A stretch of 52,701 nt of DNA from Gammaproteobacteria bacterium. Lineage in GTDB: Bacteria; Pseudomonadota; Gammaproteobacteria; Legionellales; Legionellaceae. The stretch covers positions 1-52,701 of the forward strand of contig JABDAB010000002.1 in the NCBI GenBank assembly GCA_013289415.1, given 5' to 3'. A model generated the notes under the pieces. It did not search any database. It saw only the letters and a list, made by a program, of their open reading frames with translations, and had not been told where the DNA came from. Shown here piece by piece: positions 8,479 through 16,637 of this stretch (position 1 is the stretch's first letter; every line of letters begins with the position of its first letter). The position numbers were made by a program, and so were the translations under genes.

Positions 8479-9402
8479 TTAAGTCGATGCAACCGTAATA
8501 ATATTTCCGAGTTTTAATGGTATTTGTAATAAATTCATAGCAGGTACTGTCCATTTACGAATACCAATAGCCCACAACAAATGGTTTATAAGATAACCCA
8601 ATGGAAAATGATTATATGATTTTTTAATTTCACGGATTTTAAAGCCGGCCTCCTCTAACAAAACCCCCATTGAAATGGGGCTATATAACTGGGGGTGCTG
8701 CAAACAGTACGCTGGCCACCGATGATTTAACGTCTTTGCCAACAAGGAGGATTCATCATGGGTAACTATCAATAAAATAGCATTTTTTTTCATCTTGGAT
8801 CGCAGATGACGAAGTACCTCCAATGGCTGTAACAGATGATCAAGAACGTGTATCAGTACAGCCGCACCAAGCGTATTGTCCGGGATGGGATCATCAATCA
8901 TCAGATCTGCGAACAAATCATGCGGCTGCATTTTTAATGTTTCTTTTAGCGAACCCCAGACTGCCTTATTTGGCTCCGCAAGCCAAAAATGATCAAACCG
9001 ACCTTCGTCTCTCACGTTCGCTGTAAATAATCCAATGTCTGGCCCCATTTCAAAATAGTCGCCACTTACCGGTTGAATATGTTTTTTCAAACATTGAAAA
9101 TAACCGCGTTGCGTTTTCTTTAATAATTGTAGCTGCACGCTCGCGGTATTATCAGCCATATTTTCGTACAAGCGACCCAACTGTTCACCTGAAAAGAAAG
9201 TCGGGCAAAAAAGAACAGCACATTTGCGGCAACGATGGTATGAAAAGAAAGATTTCTCCTTGACTTCATCATTAAAAAAACCATTCCACTGTCGTTTCAG
9301 TTGAGAAAAAGGTAAGGACTCCGCTGGAGATCGAGCACTAAGAACTAGTTCGCCAAGTGATTTACTGCCGCAGATACAGCATCCGCGATTTAAAAATTCC
9401 AT
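8479..9402 (-). CDS. Zinc-ribbon class I SAM methyltransferase
   Basis: This 307-residue protein has two parts. Residues 8-66 carry a four-Cys zinc-binding ribbon (CCICGS ... CRKCAVLFC) like the N-terminal domain of sugar C-methyltransferases. Residues about 110-240 form a Rossmann methyltransferase domain (YFEMGPDIGLF as motif I, then VLIHVLDHLLQPLEVLRHL) with the Methyltransf_23 pattern. The motif I Gly-x-Gly is relaxed (GPDIG). In this class the substrate is often a nucleotide sugar or glycan, which fits its place among glycosyltransferase genes. It would be cytoplasmic. No strong ribosome site is visible before the ATG. The substrate cannot be read from sequence. Confidence 0.75.
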   Translation of the reverse strand: MEFLNRGCCICGSKSLGELVLSARSPAESLPFSQLKRQWNGFFNDEVKEKSFFSYHRCRKCAVLFCPTFFSGEQLGRLYENMADNTASVQLQLLKKTQRGYFQCLKKHIQPVSGDYFEMGPDIGLFTANVRDEGRFDHFWLAEPNKAVWGSLKETLKMQPHDLFADLMIDDPIPDNTLGAAVLIHVLDHLLQPLEVLRHLRSKMKKNAILLIVTHDESSLLAKTLNHRWPAYCLQHPQLYSPISMGVLLEEAGFKIREIKKSYNHFPLGYLINHLLWAIGIRKWTVPAMNLLQIPLKLGNIITVAST

Positions 9403-9586
9403 AATTAATAATCGATCCCTATCATGATTTAATCTACGTCAGAAATATCACTCTAATTATTCCTCGTCTTTACCTGGAAGATAGATAAGAACATTAAGAG
9501 CAGTCCGCATCATTATCATTTAAATGGATCCTATCGACTGATAACAATGACGTCTTTTAAAAGATGGTTACAAAGCTTACTGAACT

Positions 9587-10411
9587 TTAAACCACCTCTG
9601 CTACTTCTTTCTTCTGCTGTATTTTAGCAAGCGACGCTTGATAACGATTTTCCATCATATGAATACGCTCTTCGTCTTCACGAGCAATGGCACTGTAATA
9701 GTCCCTTTTATTCTTCAACCACATTAATTCAAATTGAACTGCCTTAATAAAGGCATCTTCGCTATTATGAATCGCCTCTGGGCAATTAAAAATAACTTTT
9801 CTCGTTTCAAAGCGGTCCAGATGATTTTTTGGGAACGCTTTAAAGAAAGGAATCGAATCAACGGACACACCACCACCAACGACCACCTTAAGATTTTTGT
9901 CTTTTGCTTGTTTGGCCAGATCAATTGACAGATCCAATACGCGTTTGCTGTTAATATCCGTTCGACTAAGCCCCATAGAGCCGACCATATCCACACGACC
10001 AATCACAACACCATTCAAATAATTGATTTCAGGTATTTTCAACATATCTTGAAAATTTTGGTACGCAACAAATGTTTCAATATTAACTAAGATTTCAACA
10101 TGCTCTAAATTATCCCCATAAATAAGCTGTGCTGCTCGAATAAATTTTTGAAGAGCGTACGGGGTTTCAACCATGGGCGCAATGATACGTTGAGCACCCA
10201 GACTCACCGAATCCAACATGTCTTTGATGGCTTCACAACCACCGATCTTCATATTTAACCCGAGACCTGCCGTTGCGGCAACATCTTTTAAACGCATGGC
10301 CTCTTCGATGCGCGTTCCTTCCGCTTCAAATTCCGCTTTAATACCACCGACGTTATGATTTTTTTTCAGGTCCTTTAATAGAGCAAGCATTTGCAATTCT
10401 AACTTATTCAT
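9587..10411 (-). CDS. HpcH/HpaI aldolase / citrate lyase family protein
   Basis: This 274-residue TIM-barrel protein carries the family's signature positions: MVETPYALQ and NIET (acidic metal/substrate ligands), GRVDMVGSMG (phosphate/metal loop) and VVVGGGVSVDSI near the C-terminal end. Enzymes of this family cleave or form C-C bonds of 2-keto acids or acyl-CoA esters using Mg2+. The last 50 residues are charged and helical, an unusual tail. The ATG follows AAGGATAGAT, a good ribosome site. It sits inside a surface-polysaccharide cluster, so it may make or break a keto-sugar or modify a glycan acyl group; that is inference. It is not a typical citE, since no citF/citD neighbours are present. 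Confidence 0.75.
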   Translation of the reverse strand: MNKLELQMLALLKDLKKNHNVGGIKAEFEAEGTRIEEAMRLKDVAATAGLGLNMKIGGCEAIKDMLDSVSLGAQRIIAPMVETPYALQKFIRAAQLIYGDNLEHVEILVNIETFVAYQNFQDMLKIPEINYLNGVVIGRVDMVGSMGLSRTDINSKRVLDLSIDLAKQAKDKNLKVVVGGGVSVDSIPFFKAFPKNHLDRFETRKVIFNCPEAIHNSEDAFIKAVQFELMWLKNKRDYYSAIAREDEERIHMMENRYQASLAKIQQKKEVAEVV

Positions 10412-10575
10412 ATCTATCCTTACGTGGTAAAAATTTTTTATACACCCATTACGTGTGACAACACCATGCTGCTCCTAAACTCGAACCAAGCTTAACAAAA
10501 TTTCTAATAAGGCGCGAGTGTAAAACAGTGTTTTTTACTTCGGCATACCTTTTTTGCTCTAAATTATAAACCACC

Positions 10576-10690
10576 GTAACTGCTCATCCCATACGTCATT
10601 CCGAGTGCAACGAGGGATCTCCACAATTTGGCAGTGAGCCACAGCCAAGGAGATCCATCGTTGCACTCGAGATGACGTGCGAGTAGTTAC
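10576..10690. repeat. Intergenic palindromic repeat, 115 bp (copy 2)
   Basis: The ends GTAACTGCTC and GAGTAGTTAC are inverted repeats, and the internal arms contain CGTCATTCCGAG and CTCGAGATGACG. It is the same family as 1256-1369. The right end overlaps the TAA stop codon (10687-10689) of the upstream glycosyltransferase, so the insertion either supplied the stop or landed exactly at it. The hairpin could act as a transcript-stabilising or terminating structure inside the cluster. Confidence 0.85.
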
Positions 10691-11928
10691 AAACCACCTT
10701 TATCAAAAAAATGTCTACGATTGGCAGTGCCCTTGAGTTGGCATACTGTTTCCAAATAACGAATAAAATCATGATAACCTTCCCAACTGGGCCTTATGAT
10801 TCGCGGCAAATGGAATAGCCATTGACGAAAGGGTATTGGAAGCAGTGCGGGCAAGGCGTAACTGAGTCCAAATGTGACTTTATTTCGTACTGAGGGCAGC
10901 GCTTTAAAAGTCGTTTTTGCTCCGGACAATGTTTCCGTGTAGCGATTCAGATACGTTGAATAGGCCAAAATTTTTGCTAACTCGCCTATCCGACCAGCGG
11001 TAATATGACGTATTAATTCGTATTGCGTGCCTTGGTCAAATTCATCCAACAGGGATTTGACCAAATGAGCGTAATCTGTAAAACAGAGATCCAGTCGTAA
11101 GACCCCGTGTTGTAATGTGTTATAACGATTTTTTTCGATAATGTAATTGGTTGCGTAGGGCAAAATCAATAAGTTCTGTTGATAATTCAGATTTCGACGT
11201 CCAGCGACTTGTTCGCGGGATCCAATTGGATCTATCAGGTTGCCATTTTCTGGTGCATTACGCGAGATTTCTGGATCCCGCGGACGAGCCGCGGGACGTC
11301 GGGTGTCTAAACAGGAATGATCATCAGAACCTAGCAATTTAAGAAACCAGACCAAATGGGGCCAGGGTGTTTTTGTTTTTTGAATCAAAGCCCAGCCGGG
11401 CTCCAAAACACGACTGAGCGCTTCTGTTGAGAAAATAAGCACGCTCATTTTCCCAGCCAACTGAATGGCATCATACTCGGATAAAATCGTGCGGTTCGTC
11501 AGAACATGTGTTTTTATTTTGGGAAGATAAACACGCCGTCCCGTCACATCGTGCACCGTCCCTCCAATCACAACCGATGGCTTGTAGCGATCAAGATCGG
11601 CTAAAACTTGAGTCACGGACTCTTCAACGATTTGATCGTCATCCCCCAGTAACCACGCGTATTCTCCGTGGGCCATTTTTAAAGCGGTGTAAAAATTAGC
11701 ATTTGCGCCTTGGTTCTCAGAGTGTCGATGATAACGAATAAAATCGTACTGCCTCTCTAATTGAGACATGAATACATCGGTACCATCATCCGACGCATTG
11801 TCGGATACGAATAACTCCACCAGCCCACAGGGCAGTGTTTTAAGACTATTCACAATGGATAACACGTTCTTTTGTAAAAAAGACAATCTATTCCACGTTG
11901 GGATAGCGATGGTAAGCTTCAATCTCAT
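10687..11928 (-). CDS. GT2 family glycosyltransferase with in-frame palindromic insert
   Basis: The GT-A domain is clear: LTIAIPTWNRLSFLQKNV at the N-terminus, VSDNASDDGTD (nucleotide-sugar binding), and YAWLLGDDDQ (the DXD-type metal site). I place the start at 11928 (MRLKLTIAIPTWNR), not at the longer open frame to 12009, because GT2 proteins begin just before this beta-strand. This gives 413 residues and a 41-base overlap with the upstream flippase gene. Residues about 206-248 are an insert (around RRPAARPRDPEISRN) encoded by a palindromic element at 11187-11313, which keeps the frame. The insert lies after the catalytic domain, so the enzyme could still work. It probably adds a sugar to a lipid-linked surface polysaccharide on the cytoplasmic face. 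Confidence 0.85.
   Translation of the reverse strand: MRLKLTIAIPTWNRLSFLQKNVLSIVNSLKTLPCGLVELFVSDNASDDGTDVFMSQLERQYDFIRYHRHSENQGANANFYTALKMAHGEYAWLLGDDDQIVEESVTQVLADLDRYKPSVVIGGTVHDVTGRRVYLPKIKTHVLTNRTILSEYDAIQLAGKMSVLIFSTEALSRVLEPGWALIQKTKTPWPHLVWFLKLLGSDDHSCLDTRRPAARPRDPEISRNAPENGNLIDPIGSREQVAGRRNLNYQQNLLILPYATNYIIEKNRYNTLQHGVLRLDLCFTDYAHLVKSLLDEFDQGTQYELIRHITAGRIGELAKILAYSTYLNRYTETLSGAKTTFKALPSVRNKVTFGLSYALPALLPIPFRQWLFHLPRIIRPSWEGYHDFIRYLETVCQLKGTANRRHFFDKGGL
11187..11313. repeat. Protein-coding palindromic element (RPE-like)
   Basis: About 127 bases bounded by inverted ends of roughly 30 bases (TCGACGTCCAGCGA...GCGGGATCC and its counterpart GGATCCCGCGGACG...GGGACGTCGGG). The element is read through in the glycosyltransferase frame with no stop codon and adds about 42 residues. 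A collapsed copy of the same ends lies at 966-993 in another protein gene. The behaviour is like Rickettsia palindromic elements, which also insert in frame. Confidence 0.75.
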
Positions 11929-13279
11929 ACGCCTTTTCTTCAACCGTGTGCCACCGACGCTTGCATCGCTGCCACAACCAAACACTGCTTGGAAAACCAT
12001 ACAGCCCATTCACGATTAACATACTGCAACACACGCCAAAACTACCATAATGATAAGCACCGTACCAGCTACTTACAGCAAGTAATAATGCCCCTATGAC
12101 GGAAAAAAATACAAACGGATCAGTCCGATGCGCGCGAAGATACAGCGACAGCGAGCCGATCATGTGCGTGAAAAAAGTACTCATCAACAACATAACGATT
12201 TGACGCATGGGTAAAAAACGATTCGCAATTGGCGAATGACTAACCAAACACACAGCCCCTAGCAAACAACCACTCACTATAACAAACGCTACGGCCGACT
12301 GCCAAAATACTCGCGTAAATAATTGATTAAGTGCTGCCCAATCACGACGCGCGACCATTTGTCCCATCTTAGGGGAGCGGACGTTTATCCACGTCAAACC
12401 AAACAAACTCAAAAGATTCAGCAAGCTCAGGCAAATGCCCATTTGTCCCGATACGATCGCACCTTGGTAATAGAATAATAAGGGCGTAAACGCTTGGCTA
12501 ATAAAATAACCAGACATCCAACTGACCGCAATGCGCCACTGCATAGGCCAAATCTCTTTGCTCCACACGAAAGACGGTTTATTTTTTGATCGTTTTATCA
12601 CGCAAGACACAAATTTTTTATGCGTTTTAAATAGCCATAAAGTTGTTAAAACGGCATTTACCCATATCCCTACCGCTACCATCAAAAGCCCATAGCCTAA
12701 GAATAAGACCATCCAAGCCGTGACGTTTGCCAACATCAGTTGCTTCCACCGGAAGCGATAAATTTCGGCGACTTTTCCGCTACCTTCAAGCGCTGCGAGA
12801 AACGGCGTTAAGCACAAATTAAGCGCCGTTCCCAGCACCAGAAATACCCACGGCGCGCGCCAAGTAAAGCCCATTGCATCCACGGATCGTAACGCAAAAA
12901 AATGCAATCCGACTGGAATGAGCAAACCCGCAAAACACATTGCTGCCATGAAGTAGGCGATAGCGCTTTTACGAAGAAATGAAAACCACTTCTGCACGTG
13001 AATATCGTTGCCAATCACGTCTCCTTGTGAACTCCATTGTAAATCGGAAAAATAATGTGTAGTGGATTGAAGAATCACAAACGACAAGCCTAATTCAAAA
13101 AAGACCTGCAAATTGAGCACACTATTAAAGGTGTAGTAAAAACCCTGCTGCATCGGGGGCATAACGCGCAAAATTAGGAATAACGTTATAGCCCCGGAGC
13201 AGGCTTGCCATACGCGTGCCAATAACGCATGAAACAACGCATCATCAACCCCTAAAATAGCCAACACCCACTTTTTCAT
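11888..13279 (-). CDS. Wzx-like polysaccharide flippase (MOP superfamily)
   Basis: This 463-residue integral membrane protein has about 12 hydrophobic segments spread along its whole length and short basic loops, as in Wzx/PST transporters that flip undecaprenyl-linked oligosaccharides from the cytoplasm to the periplasm. Characteristic features are the N-terminal GFYYTFNSVLNLQVFFELGL segment and a central LNLLSLFGLTWINVR stretch. It starts with ATGA overlapping the stop of the upstream glycosyltransferase, and its 3' end overlaps the next one, consistent with translational coupling in one transcript. The class is confident, but the precise substrate (O-antigen, capsule or other glycan) is unknown. 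Confidence 0.8.
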   Translation of the reverse strand: MKKWVLAILGVDDALFHALLARVWQACSGAITLFLILRVMPPMQQGFYYTFNSVLNLQVFFELGLSFVILQSTTHYFSDLQWSSQGDVIGNDIHVQKWFSFLRKSAIAYFMAAMCFAGLLIPVGLHFFALRSVDAMGFTWRAPWVFLVLGTALNLCLTPFLAALEGSGKVAEIYRFRWKQLMLANVTAWMVLFLGYGLLMVAVGIWVNAVLTTLWLFKTHKKFVSCVIKRSKNKPSFVWSKEIWPMQWRIAVSWMSGYFISQAFTPLLFYYQGAIVSGQMGICLSLLNLLSLFGLTWINVRSPKMGQMVARRDWAALNQLFTRVFWQSAVAFVIVSGCLLGAVCLVSHSPIANRFLPMRQIVMLLMSTFFTHMIGSLSLYLRAHRTDPFVFFSVIGALLLAVSSWYGAYHYGSFGVCCSMLIVNGLYGFPSSVWLWQRCKRRWHTVEEKAYEIEAYHRYPNVE

Positions 13280-14289
13280 ATCCGCGTTCTATCATATTGC
13301 AATTCTTTCCAAGGTTTTTTTTGCATATGGAAGTACACTCGACGCAGTAACCTTGCTAAACGCTGAGGAAACAAAAAGTAAAGCACACTTAACCAAAGCA
13401 ACCTAACGCGCCAACCATCACCTGCTAAAAAAAGTTCCACCAAATACGCACGCTGCGACACACGTTGTCCCTTCGCATTTAACGCCACTTTCAGTAACCA
13501 AATGAATTCAGCAAAGCTACCAACATTGGGTCGAATCATGTAACGCACCACTTCCGCAACGAACTTTTTCCTATCCGATTTACAAGTAAAAAATTGCGCT
13601 GTTTTAAACCACGCGACATACCACTCCAAATCACCCAAAAAGAATCCAACGTTCGTACTGGGTGTGTGAGTTAGCAATGGGGTACTAAGACTATATACTT
13701 GCAAAGGCCCCTCTTGAAACGCCCTAATACAAGGTACTAACTGCGGGTAGGAACCACTAATATTGTAATATGCCCAAGGAAGATGCGCTGTCATCATGCT
13801 TCGTCGCACAATCGTGGATGAAATCATCCCAAGACTTGCAAAAAAATAATGCTCTTGTTGAAACAACGTTTGAGCGTCGACGCGCACCCCAGTAGAATCC
13901 TTTGACACAAGCCAACCCAATCGAATGATGTCGGCTTGCTGCGTGGCTAGTGCGTGGATCAACGAGTCGATATGCTCTAAATGCCAGGCATCGTCATCAC
14001 CGATAATCCACGAGTATTCGGACGATGTTATTTCCAGAGCACGAAGAATATTCGCATTACCACCTATGTTGTACGCATTACGGTGATATGAAAGTTCAGG
14101 CCAAATCAATTGCCATTTCTCAACAACGGCGCGTGTATCATCCGTGGAACAATTATCCAAAACATGAAAACGCATGTTGTATTTTTTTAAAATAAAAAAA
14201 GCCGCTAACGTTTGCTCCAAACAGTGCGACCGATTGTACGTGATTAATACCGGTTCGCAGCGCTCATTGTCCCACTTAATGCGACTCAA
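13276..14289 (-). CDS. GT2 family glycosyltransferase
   Basis: The protein begins PVLITYNRSHCLEQTL, followed by LDNCSTDDT (nucleotide-sugar binding) and YSWIIGDDDAWH (DXD-type metal site), a standard GT-A fold of family GT2. The reading frame is open back to 14373, but homology starts near residue 40 of that frame. The best start is a TTG at 14289, overlapping the stop of the upstream gene by 14 bases. This gives 337 residues. The C-terminal third is basic with a hydrophobic segment (LLWLSVLYFLFPQRLARLL), suggesting membrane association. The gene is in the middle of the overlapping polysaccharide operon. The sugar donor and acceptor cannot be told from sequence. Confidence 0.8.
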   Translation of the reverse strand: MSRIKWDNERCEPVLITYNRSHCLEQTLAAFFILKKYNMRFHVLDNCSTDDTRAVVEKWQLIWPELSYHRNAYNIGGNANILRALEITSSEYSWIIGDDDAWHLEHIDSLIHALATQQADIIRLGWLVSKDSTGVRVDAQTLFQQEHYFFASLGMISSTIVRRSMMTAHLPWAYYNISGSYPQLVPCIRAFQEGPLQVYSLSTPLLTHTPSTNVGFFLGDLEWYVAWFKTAQFFTCKSDRKKFVAEVVRYMIRPNVGSFAEFIWLLKVALNAKGQRVSQRAYLVELFLAGDGWRVRLLWLSVLYFLFPQRLARLLRRVYFHMQKKPWKELQYDRTRI

Positions 14290-15214
14290 AATTAACCCGC
14301 TCTTTCTCAAAAACCAACGGCCGCCTTTGCACTTGCGTATGAATCGCTGCGACGTACTCCCCCAGCATGCCAATAAAAAACAATAAGATAGAACAAAAGA
14401 AAAACAAGCCTATCAAAATAGGCGCCACACCTAGAGTGAACTCTTTCCAATAAAAGAGCTTCAATACTAAAAATAGGAAAGACAACATAAAACTCACAAC
14501 GGACAACCCAAAGCCTGCAAAAATAGCCATACGAATCGGTACTTTGGAGTGGCTTGTGATGCCAAGAATAGCCATATCATACAGCGCATAGAGATTGTGT
14601 TTGCTAAACCCACGTATTCTTGGTGGCTGCACGTATTCAATCGTTTTGACCGGATAGCCAATCTCGCAAATCAAGCCACGAAAATACGGGTAAGGATCAT
14701 TGATGTCACGCACGGCGTTCATCACCACTTTGTCGTACAAGCCAAAACCCGTGAAATTTTTAATGAGTTTGACGTTTGCAATGGTGGTCACTAGATAATA
14801 GTAAAATCGCCTTACCGCGCCCAACAAAAACGTTTCTTGCGTTTCTGCTTTCACCCCTACGACGACTTTAAAACCGTCTTCCCATTCACGTAAGAAGTCT
14901 TTGATCATCGAAGGGGGATCTTGCAAATCCGCTACAATGGAAATCACCGCATCGCCTTTTGCCTGCAGTAACCCATGTACAGGGGAGCGGATATGACCAA
15001 AATTACGGGTGTTCACAATGAGTTTTACTCGTTTATCCTCTTTGGCGATTTCTTTTAAAATGGCCACGGTTTTATCATCGGATCCGTTGTCAATAAACAG
15101 GTGCTCGTACTCGTATTGTGGCAGCTCATCAAACACCACTTTGACTTGGCGATATACCTCTGCGATACACTCTTCTTCATTAAAACAGGCGGTGACGATA
15201 CTAATCAATTTCAT
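14276..15214 (-). CDS. GtrB/DPM1-like polyprenyl-phosphate glycosyltransferase
   Basis: This 312-residue protein has an N-terminal GT2 domain (ISIVTACFNEEECI, FIDNGSDDKT, ISIVADLQDPP as the DXD region, GFGLYDKVVM) and two C-terminal membrane spans (about residues 225-290). That architecture is typical of GtrB/ArnC/DPM1 enzymes, which load a sugar onto undecaprenyl phosphate. The ATG at 15214 is preceded by AGGA at about nine bases; a TTG nine bases upstream is less likely. It is the first gene of the minus-strand polysaccharide operon, so the promoter should lie in 15215-15340. Confidence 0.85.
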   Translation of the reverse strand: MKLISIVTACFNEEECIAEVYRQVKVVFDELPQYEYEHLFIDNGSDDKTVAILKEIAKEDKRVKLIVNTRNFGHIRSPVHGLLQAKGDAVISIVADLQDPPSMIKDFLREWEDGFKVVVGVKAETQETFLLGAVRRFYYYLVTTIANVKLIKNFTGFGLYDKVVMNAVRDINDPYPYFRGLICEIGYPVKTIEYVQPPRIRGFSKHNLYALYDMAILGITSHSKVPIRMAIFAGFGLSVVSFMLSFLFLVLKLFYWKEFTLGVAPILIGLFFFCSILLFFIGMLGEYVAAIHTQVQRRPLVFEKERVNFESH

Positions 15215-15341
15215 GAATGCCAATCCTAAACGCGTTATCCCTTTGCCCTGCTATCATGTCTTTTTTGTTTCATACTTTCAATACCAGCAAGTAAAGAAAA
15301 GCGCTTTATTTTTTTGATTGCGCCCTATTTATGTCGACTAC

Positions 15342-15380
15342 CTCTGTACGGTACGGTTTTAAAAATTGTACTGTACAGAG
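15342..15380. promoter_or_regulatory. Operator-like inverted repeat upstream of toxin-antitoxin pair 1
   Basis: Arms CTCTGTACGGTAC and GTACTGTACAGAG (13 bases, one mismatch) are separated by 13 AT-rich bases. The element sits upstream of the Gp49-like toxin gene, where a HigA-type repressor would be expected to bind. Function is inferred from position and symmetry only. Confidence 0.45.
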
Positions 15381-15453
15381 TCAAACGCCTTGGAATGGAG
15401 GCATTGTTTAAACTTTGAAGTTAGCAGCGGACCAGAAATTGGTTCAAAATAGA

Positions 15454-15797
15454 GACCGAGAGGGTCAAATCTGTTTCTATATGATGACTTAAAAGCTTTT
15501 CCTGATGAGGTAAAGGATGAAGTGGGATATGCATTGCACTGTGCGCAACTGGGCAATACTGATTTTTCTGCTAAACTATTTAAAGGCTATGGATCTGGTA
15601 TCTACGAGATTGTTAGTAATTTTAACACTGATGCTTACAGGGCGATTTATATTGTTAATTTAGATAATTGTTTGTATGTTTTGCATGCATTTCAAAAAAA
15701 ATCAAAATCAGGCATAAAGACACCCAAAGCAGACTTAAATATGATTGAAAAAAGGTTGAAGCAGTTAAAAACAATCTTAAAAAGGGGCGATTTATGA
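15454..15797 (+). CDS. Gp49/HigB-like RelE-superfamily toxin (N-terminus uncertain)
   Basis: The product contains LYDDLKAFPDEVKDEVGYAL, GSGIYEIVSNF, YRAIYIVN and VLHAFQKKSKSGIKTP, the conserved order of COG4679 phage-derived toxins of the RelE superfamily, which cut mRNA on the ribosome. Homology begins before the first usable start codon (GTG at 15522), and the frame is closed by a TAG at 15451-15453, with no ATG/GTG/TTG between. Either translation starts at an unusual codon or the N-terminal 20-25 residues were lost, in which case this is a broken toxin. The ATGA overlap with the antitoxin gene shows the usual toxin-first arrangement. Confidence 0.65.
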
Positions 15798-16147
15798 GCG
15801 ACCATGATGAATTAAAAATGACGCGGTCATCAGGTAATGTATTTCAGGATTTAGGTTATCATAATGCTGATGAACATCTATTAAAAACTAAGTTTGCTAT
15901 GATTATCAATAGGATTATTAAAGCAAGAAATCTTACACAGGTTGGTGCAGCAAAACTTTTTGATATTGATCAACCGAAAATATCTAGATTAAGTCGAGGT
16001 CAACTCGCTGGTTTTTCAATTGATAAACTAATGGTTTTTTTGATATTACTTAATCAAGACATAGAGGTTAATGTAAAACCCCATCTCGCAAGCTTGAATA
16101 GTGATAATTTTAACAGCCACTTCTCATTAAATTATTTAGCCGATTAA
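15794..16147 (+). CDS. HigA-like XRE antitoxin
   Basis: This 117-residue protein has a helix-turn-helix of the Cro/C1 type at about residues 40-95 (LTQVGAAKLFDIDQPKISRL followed by SRGQLAGFSIDKLMVFL). The N-terminal GNVFQDLGYHNADEHLLK is the usual start of the antitoxin partner of Gp49-like toxins. It overlaps the toxin gene by four bases (ATGA), so the two are translationally coupled. The protein should neutralise the toxin and repress the shared promoter, perhaps at the inverted repeat 15342-15380. Confidence 0.8.
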   Translation: MSDHDELKMTRSSGNVFQDLGYHNADEHLLKTKFAMIINRIIKARNLTQVGAAKLFDIDQPKISRLSRGQLAGFSIDKLMVFLILLNQDIEVNVKPHLASLNSDNFNSHFSLNYLAD

Positions 16148-16153
16148 GTCGAG

Positions 16154-16207
16154 GGGGCAAATCCATTGATCAACCTCTATAACTTATATATGGGTTGATC
16201 AATAGAC
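16154..16207 (+). repeat. TTGATCAATGGA dispersed repeat, copy 2
   Basis: The segment reads GAGGGGGCAAATCCATTGATCAACC, then CTATAACTTATATATGG, then GTTGATCAATAGAC, so its ends are inverted repeats around TTGATCAA. It lies directly after the first antitoxin gene. A close relative (GAGGGGGGCAAATCCATTGATCAA) lies directly after the second antitoxin gene. Confidence 0.7.
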
Positions 16208-16259
16208 CTTTTAATTTTTTATGGGACTATTCGTATTACTTATGCGCCATATTATTTAT

Positions 16260-16325
16260 GTCGAATTGACATGTATATCCATATGACATAAGCATATGTT
16301 ATATGCTTCCAGTTGATTAGATGTT
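16260..16325 (+). promoter_or_regulatory. Candidate higBA promoter/operator
   Basis: A TTGACA box at 16266-16271 is followed by overlapping inverted CATATG repeats (CCATATGACATAAGCATATG) and TTATAT, just before the TTG start of the HigB gene. The dense symmetry is what a HigA-type autorepressor site would look like. No experimental support. Confidence 0.4.
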
Positions 16326-16328
16326 AAT

Positions 16329-16637
16329 TTGCGTATTATCTCAAAGAAAAAACTACGTGATTATTACCAAGGTAATGCACAGGCAGAGATTCCACTAACG
16401 GAGTGGTATTTTAAAATGAAAGACTCTCATGCTTTGAACTTAAATGAGCTGCGAACCGAATTTAACAGTGTGGATTCAGTATATGACTATACGATTTTTA
16501 ACGTGGGCGGCAATAATTATCGTTTAATTACGGCGGTTCATTACAATACACAATATTGTTTCATAAGGATTGTATGGACTCGCGCGGAGTATAGTAAGCG
16601 TAGTAACCAGGATAAACTTAAACGAGGTGCATTATGA
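16329..16637 (+). CDS. higB: HigB-family mRNA interferase toxin
   Basis: This 102-residue protein begins MRIISKKKLRDYYQ from a TTG start and carries the HigB pattern PLTEWYFKMKD, FNVGGNNYRLITAVHY and FIRIVWTRAEYSKR. It belongs to the RelE superfamily; HigB toxins cleave mRNA in a ribosome-dependent way. It overlaps the antitoxin gene by four bases. The His/Tyr/Arg pattern at the C-terminal end (WTRAEYSK, where WTHAEYDK is usual) has a His-to-Arg change at a position often involved in activity, so activity may be altered. Confidence 0.85.
   Translation: MRIISKKKLRDYYQGNAQAEIPLTEWYFKMKDSHALNLNELRTEFNSVDSVYDYTIFNVGGNNYRLITAVHYNTQYCFIRIVWTRAEYSKRSNQDKLKRGAL

Noticed and set aside
15359..15556. 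65-codon minus-strand ORF before the first toxin gene
   Set aside because: It overlaps the conserved toxin coding sequence in antisense and has no recognisable motif.
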